From the NCBI GenBank assembly GCA_023419995.1, contig JAEZXF010000265.1, positions 1 through 10,155 of the forward strand: a DNA stretch of 10,155 nt, read 5' to 3'. Made by a program: the position numbers and the translations under genes. The DNA is from Pseudomonadota bacterium. GTDB lineage: Bacteria > Pseudomonadota > Alphaproteobacteria > Rhizobiales > Rhizobiaceae. Shown one piece after another: positions 6,271 to 10,155 of this stretch. How positions within the stretch are numbered: the first letter of the stretch is position 1; every line of letters begins with the position of its first letter. The notes beneath the pieces were generated by a model. The model was given only the letters and a program-made list of their open reading frames with translations, was not told where the DNA came from and did no database searches.

Positions 6271-7085
6271 CGGTGGCGGCAGTGAAGGCAGCACAGACCC
6301 CGGCGAAGGACGCGAAGGTCGTCCTGTCGGTGCGCAACATCGAAAGCTACTATGGTCCGATCATGGCGATCCGCGGCGTCAGCCTCGAGGTGCGCGAGGG
6401 CCAGATCGTCACGGTGCTGGGCGCCAACGGCGCCGGCAAGACGACGCTGATGAAGACCGTCTCCGGCGTCATGGATCCCGAGAAGGGCCAGATCTTCTAC
6501 GAGGGGAAGGACATCGCCGGGCAGAGCCCGGACCGGATCGTGCGCGCCGGCATCGTCCATGTGCCGGAGGGGCGCGAGGTATTCCCGCTGCTCACGGTGG
6601 AGGAGAACCTGAAGATGGGCGCCTTCACCCGCTCGGATTCCGACGGCGTGAAGCGCGACCAGGAGATGGTGTTCTCCTACTTCCCGATCCTCGCCGAGCG
6701 CCGGGCGCAGGCGGCGGGCACGCTGTCGGGCGGCCAGCAGCAGATGCTGGCCATCGGCCGCGGGCTGATGGCGCGGCCCAAGGTGATGCTGCTCGACGAG
6801 CCGTCGCTCGGCCTCTCGCCGCTCCTGGTCAAGGAGATCTTCCAGATCATCCGCCGGCTCAACCGCGAGCAGGGCGTGACCATGATGCTGGTCGAGCAGA
6901 ACGCCAAGATCGCGCTCGAGGTCGCCGATTACGGCTACGTGATGGAGCTCGGCCGCATCGTCATGGCCGACACGGCCGAAAGGCTGCTACAGTCCAAGGA
7001 CGTGCAGCAGTTCTATCTCGGCGTCCAGACCGAGGAGGTCCAGCGCGGGCAGAAGCGCTGGAAACAGAAGAAGACGTGGCGCTAG
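6267..7085 (+). CDS. livF: Branched-chain amino acid-type ABC transporter ATPase, LivF family, with basic C-terminal tail
   Basis: The second cytoplasmic ATPase subunit, 272 residues, longer than the usual 235 or so for LivF. In order: an Ala/Lys-rich N-terminal extension (about 1-17), Walker A GANGAGKTT (52-60), VPEGREVFPLLTVEENL (99-115) characteristic of LivF, signature LSGGQQQ (153-159), Walker B VMLLDEP (173-179), and LVEQN (208-212) where glutamine replaces the switch histidine, as is typical of LivF. After the normal end (QQFYLG, 247-252) a strongly basic, tryptophan-containing tail follows (KRWKQKKTWR, 263-272). The ATG at 6267 overlaps the LivG stop. It should pair with LivG so that one canonical signature and one degenerate one are combined. 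A 40-base gap with GGGAGGAAA (7112-7120) separates it from the acyl-CoA synthetase gene. Confidence 0.94.
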   Translation: MTVAAVKAAQTPAKDAKVVLSVRNIESYYGPIMAIRGVSLEVREGQIVTVLGANGAGKTTLMKTVSGVMDPEKGQIFYEGKDIAGQSPDRIVRAGIVHVPEGREVFPLLTVEENLKMGAFTRSDSDGVKRDQEMVFSYFPILAERRAQAAGTLSGGQQQMLAIGRGLMARPKVMLLDEPSLGLSPLLVKEIFQIIRRLNREQGVTMMLVEQNAKIALEVADYGYVMELGRIVMADTAERLLQSKDVQQFYLGVQTEEVQRGQKRWKQKKTWR

Positions 7086-7125
7086 ACGACATGGCCCTGA
7101 TGCACGCTTTCGGGAGGAAAGTGAC

Positions 7126-9012
7126 ATGACCATCGCCGAAAAGATCCCGCCGCAGCAGTCGCTGCTTGGCCATACATTCAACGCCGACCTGACGAAGGGG
7201 CCCTGCTACTTCGACGGCTGCGACACGCTGGTGAAGCTGTTCCGCCAGCGCTGCCAGGAACTGGGCACCAAGGTCGCCCATCGCGAGAAGGACTACGGCA
7301 TCTGGCTGTCCTACACCTGGGAGGACTTCTACGAGCACGCCCGCCTGATCGGCCTCGGCCTGTTGGCGCTGGGCTTCAAGCGCGGCGAGGCCGTGTCGAT
7401 CCTGTCCGAGGACAACAAGGAGTGGATCTACACCGACCTCGGCGTGCAGTGCGTCGGCGGCGTCTCGTCGGGCGTCTACACGACCGATTCCGCCGCGCAG
7501 CTCAAGTACCTCGTCAACGATTCCGACAGCCGTTTCCTGTTCGTCGAGAACGACGAGCAGCTCGACAAGTTCCTTTCCGTCCGCGACGAGATGCCGGGGC
7601 TGGCGAAGGTCATCGTCTACGATCGCGACGGCCTGCACGATTTCACCGACGAGCAGGTGATCTTCCTCGACGATCTCTACGCGCTCGGCCGCGCCTTCAT
7701 GAAGGAGAACCCCAAGCGCTTCGACGAGGAAATCTCCCGCTCGCAGCCGAAGGAGCCTGCGATCCTCGTCTATACCTCCGGCACGACCGGGCCGCCCAAG
7801 GGCGCGATAATCACGCACGAGAACATCATCGCCTCGGTCATCGGCGCGGCGTTGACGCTGCCGGTGGGGCCGGAGGACGAACAGGTGTGCTTCCTGCCGC
7901 TGTGCCACATCCTCGAGCGCCTGCTCACCGTGTTCACGCCGATCGGCATGAAGTCGACGGTGAACTTCGCCGAGAGCCCCGAGACGGTGTTCGACAACGT
8001 GCGCGAGGTGTCGCCGCACGTCTTCACCGCGGTGCCGCGCGTCTGGGAGAAGATCTACAGCCGCGTCACCATCATGGCGAGCGAGGCGACGCCGCTGGGC
8101 AGGTGGGCGTTCCGGCAGGCGGTCAAGGCCGGCATGAGGCGTGTCGCCGCCGCCGACGCCGGCAAGCCGGTGCCGCTCGGGGCGAAGATCTCCTATGCCT
8201 TCTGGGACTTCGTGCTGCTGCGCAACCTCAGGCGCATGCTCGGCTTCGACCGGCTGCGGCGCGGCACGTCGGGCGCGGCGCCGATCTCGCCCGACCTGCT
8301 GCGCTGGTTCAAGGCCGTCGGCGTCGTCGTGCTCGAAGGCTACGGCATGACGGAAAGCTCGGGCGTCATCTCGGTCAACCGGCTGGACGCCGACAGGACC
8401 GGCAGCGTCGGCCCGATCGTACCGGGCGGCGAGGTGCGCATCGCGCCGGACGGCGAGATCCAGTACCGTGGGCCGAACGTGTTCCACGGCTACTGGAACA
8501 AGCCGGAAAAGACGGCCGAGACCGTGACTGAGGACGGCTGGCTGAAGACCGGCGACGTCGGCCGGGTCGAGGACGGCTTCCTCTACATCACCGGCCGCGT
8601 CAAGGACATCATCATCACCGCCGGCGGCAAGAACATCACCCCCGCCGAGATCGAGAACCGGCTGAAGTTCAGCCCCTACATCTCCGACGCGGTGGTGATC
8701 GGCGACAAGCGCAAGTTCCTGACCTGCCTGGTCATGATCGACCAGGAGAACGTCGAGAAGTTCGCGCAGGACCGCAAGGTGCCGTTCAACGACTTCCGCT
8801 CGCTGTGCGCGGCGCAGGAGGTGCGCGACCTGATCGCCGGCGTCGTCGAGGAGACGAACCGCGAATTCGCGCGGGTCGAGCAGATCAAGGATTTTCGCTT
8901 GATCGACGTGCTGTTGACGGCCGAAGATGACGAGCTGACGGCCACGATGAAGCTGAAGCGAAGCTTTGTCGAGAAGAAGCACAAGCGGCTGATCGACGAG
9001 ATGTACGGCTAG
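7126..9012 (+). CDS. Long-chain-type AMP-forming acyl-CoA synthetase
   Basis: A 628-residue ANL-superfamily enzyme that would activate a carboxylic acid with ATP and CoA, via an acyl-adenylate, to the acyl-CoA. Motifs in order: phosphate loop YTSGTTGPPKG (216-226), acyl/ATP-site GYGMTE (405-410), TGDVG (475-479) with the ribose-binding aspartate, hinge GRVKDIIITAGGKNITP (490-506), and the C-terminal TATMKLKR (605-612), where K609 is the probable adenylation lysine. Length and the -AGGKNITP- form fit the eukaryote-like/FadD15-type long-chain group better than the roughly 560-residue E. coli FadD type. No signal peptide or clear membrane helix is visible, so it is cytoplasmic, possibly membrane-associated. 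The start ATG at 7126 has GGGAGGAAA (7112-7120) five bases upstream. Its place between LivF and the binding protein strongly suggests that it activates the imported substrate. Chain length cannot be read from the sequence. Confidence 0.94.
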   Translation: MTIAEKIPPQQSLLGHTFNADLTKGPCYFDGCDTLVKLFRQRCQELGTKVAHREKDYGIWLSYTWEDFYEHARLIGLGLLALGFKRGEAVSILSEDNKEWIYTDLGVQCVGGVSSGVYTTDSAAQLKYLVNDSDSRFLFVENDEQLDKFLSVRDEMPGLAKVIVYDRDGLHDFTDEQVIFLDDLYALGRAFMKENPKRFDEEISRSQPKEPAILVYTSGTTGPPKGAIITHENIIASVIGAALTLPVGPEDEQVCFLPLCHILERLLTVFTPIGMKSTVNFAESPETVFDNVREVSPHVFTAVPRVWEKIYSRVTIMASEATPLGRWAFRQAVKAGMRRVAAADAGKPVPLGAKISYAFWDFVLLRNLRRMLGFDRLRRGTSGAAPISPDLLRWFKAVGVVVLEGYGMTESSGVISVNRLDADRTGSVGPIVPGGEVRIAPDGEIQYRGPNVFHGYWNKPEKTAETVTEDGWLKTGDVGRVEDGFLYITGRVKDIIITAGGKNITPAEIENRLKFSPYISDAVVIGDKRKFLTCLVMIDQENVEKFAQDRKVPFNDFRSLCAAQEVRDLIAGVVEETNREFARVEQIKDFRLIDVLLTAEDDELTATMKLKRSFVEKKHKRLIDEMYG

Positions 9013-9065
9013 GGCGCAGAACCCTTGCCGTATCGGAATACCGGGAAACAACCAGGAGGAATGAA

Positions 9066-10155
9066 ATGAGGAATGCAGTCGTAAAGTCCGTTCTCGCCGC
9101 TGCCTTCGCTGCCGGCATGGCCACGGCCGCGCATGCGACCCAGGGCGTGACCGACACCGAAATCGTCGTCGGCTCGAACGGCGACCTGTCCGGCATCTTC
9201 GCGGCGTTCAACGTCGGCGCGATCAAGGCCGCGCAGCAGCTGTTCGACGAGGTCAACGCCAAGGGCGGCGTCCATGGCCGCAAGATCCGGCTCGTGGTCG
9301 AGGACCACGGCTACCAGGTGCCGAAGGCGGTGCAGAACTTCAACAAGCTGATCAACTCCGATCAGGTCTTCGCGATGCTGCTCAACCTCGGCACGCCGCA
9401 CAACCTCGCCGGCTTCCCGCTGATGGAGGCCAAGCAGGTCGCCAACGTGTCGCCGCTGACGGCCGCGCGCCAGATGCTCGAAGGCGACATCAGCTACAAG
9501 TACACCGGCTTCTCGTCCTACTACGACCAGATCCGCGCCGCCGTGACCATGCTCGCCGAGCAGAACGGCGCCAAGGAAGTCTGCGCCATGTACATTCCGT
9601 CGGACTTCGGTCTGGAGGTGTTCGAGGGCGCCAAGGACCAGGCGGAGAAGCTCGGCCTCACCTATGCGGCCGAGACGACCCACAAGCCGGACGAGCAGGA
9701 CTTCGTCGGCTCGATCCAGAAGCTGCGTGAAGCCGGCTGCGACATCGTCGCCACCGGCCTCGGCGTGCGCCAGACCATCGTCGCCTACGGCACGGCCAAG
9801 AAGCTCGGCTGGACCGACGTCGCCTTCGTCGGCTCGTCGGCCGGCATGAACACCGCCGTCGCCAAGGTGCCGGAAGGCGTGACCGAGGGCTACTACGCCG
9901 CCGCCGGCTGGTCGGACTTCGAGAACCGCCTCGACAACCCCGAGGTGAAGGCGTGGGCCGAGTCCTACCAGGCCGCGTTCGGCGAGCCCGTCGGCACCGC
10001 CGCGCAGCTCGGCTACGGCGCGGCGCGGGCCATGATCGCCGCGTGCGAGGCCGCCGGCCGCGACCTGACGGCCGAGAGCTTCCGCGCCGGCATGGAAGGC
10101 GTGAAGTACCGTGACGCGATCAACGACGTCGACATCGACTACGGCCCGGACCATC
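9066..10155 (+). CDS. ABC transporter periplasmic substrate-binding protein, type 1 (LivK-like), C-terminus cut by window edge
   Basis: 363 residues are visible with no stop, so the gene runs off the right edge; family length is about 380-410, so perhaps 20-45 residues are missing. A signal peptide is clear: MRNAVVK, a hydrophobic Ala-rich core, and AAHA (21-24) followed by T25, with cleavage probable after A24 and no lipobox cysteine. The mature protein starts with TQGVTDTEIVVGSNGDLSG (25-43), typical of Peripla_BP_6 proteins, and continues with NAKGGVHGRKIRLVVEDHGY (64-83), the hallmark segment of LivJ/K-like folds. It would capture the ligand in the periplasm and deliver it to LivHMGF. The ATG at 9066 follows AGGAGGA (9054-9060) by five bases; the ATG at 9061 ends at once in TGA. 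The strong ribosome site fits the excess of binding protein such systems need. The ligand is unknown. Confidence 0.92.
   Translation, partial: MRNAVVKSVLAAAFAAGMATAAHATQGVTDTEIVVGSNGDLSGIFAAFNVGAIKAAQQLFDEVNAKGGVHGRKIRLVVEDHGYQVPKAVQNFNKLINSDQVFAMLLNLGTPHNLAGFPLMEAKQVANVSPLTAARQMLEGDISYKYTGFSSYYDQIRAAVTMLAEQNGAKEVCAMYIPSDFGLEVFEGAKDQAEKLGLTYAAETTHKPDEQDFVGSIQKLREAGCDIVATGLGVRQTIVAYGTAKKLGWTDVAFVGSSAGMNTAVAKVPEGVTEGYYAAAGWSDFENRLDNPEVKAWAESYQAAFGEPVGTAAQLGYGAARAMIAACEAAGRDLTAESFRAGMEGVKYRDAINDVDIDYGPDH

Noticed and set aside
6245..7129. Overlapping plus-strand frame of 294 residues across LivF, and similar shadows at 1367-2005, 2024-2413, 3843-4391, 5817-6248 and 7422-8531
   Set aside because: Low-complexity Arg/Ala/Gly-rich translations in alternate frames inside well-identified genes, without their own ribosome sites or domain motifs.
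6961..9051. A 696-residue open frame on the minus strand opposite the acyl-CoA synthetase, and similar long minus frames at 930-2387, 2203-3852, 5428-6294 and 9009-10154
   Set aside because: Their translations are rich in Arg, His, Ala, Asp and Val with no recognisable domain, and each lies opposite one or more plus-strand genes with clear family motifs. They are the usual stop-poor antisense frames of GC-rich DNA.
9013..9065. Possible hairpin around CCGTAT...ATACCGG in the gap before the binding-protein gene
   Set aside because: The arms do not match without a bulge and no T run follows, so it is not supported as a terminator; the gap otherwise holds only the ribosome binding site.

Overview
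The window is GC-rich, densely coding bacterial DNA. Codon use with G/C at most third positions, four-base ATGA start/stop overlaps and the protein families together suggest a proteobacterium, most likely an alphaproteobacterium of the Hyphomicrobiales (Mesorhizobium/Phyllobacteriaceae-like). That placement is inferred from gene style and was not computed. No RNA genes, insertion sequences, CRISPR arrays or phage genes were seen.

Layout: (1) bases 1-340, minus strand, hold the N-terminal part of an SDR oxidoreductase that runs off the left edge. (2) Bases 341-513 are a divergent promoter region with two abutting perfect inverted repeats, the best operator candidates in the window. (3) Bases 514-3378, plus strand, hold a tightly coupled trio: a TetR-family regulator, an ACAD10/11-type acyl-CoA dehydrogenase and a zinc-free NADPH:quinone oxidoreductase-like enzyme. 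(4) Bases 3379-3501 form a leader gap with two potential hairpins. (5) Bases 3502-7085 encode a complete membrane and ATPase core of a branched-chain-amino-acid-type (HAAT family) ABC importer, in the order LivH, LivM, LivG, LivF. (6) Bases 7126-9012 encode a long-chain-type acyl-CoA synthetase. (7) Bases 9066 to the right edge encode the cognate periplasmic binding protein, cut off near its C-terminus.

All plus-strand genes are co-directional with short gaps, so the locus reads as one operon or two consecutive ones. A probable division of labour is that the secreted binding protein captures a carboxylic acid in the periplasm, LivHMGF imports it, the AMP-forming ligase makes its CoA thioester, and the acyl-CoA dehydrogenase, the SDR and the quinone-oxidoreductase-like enzyme carry out the redox steps, under control of the TetR protein. 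The 'branched-chain amino acid' label of the transporter is therefore probably misleading here; the true ligand cannot be read from the sequence. The dehydrogenase carries the Asp-containing ADGPD signature of the ACAD10/11 group, which in characterised members acts in 4-hydroxy-acid breakdown together with an APH-like kinase. No such kinase lies in the window.
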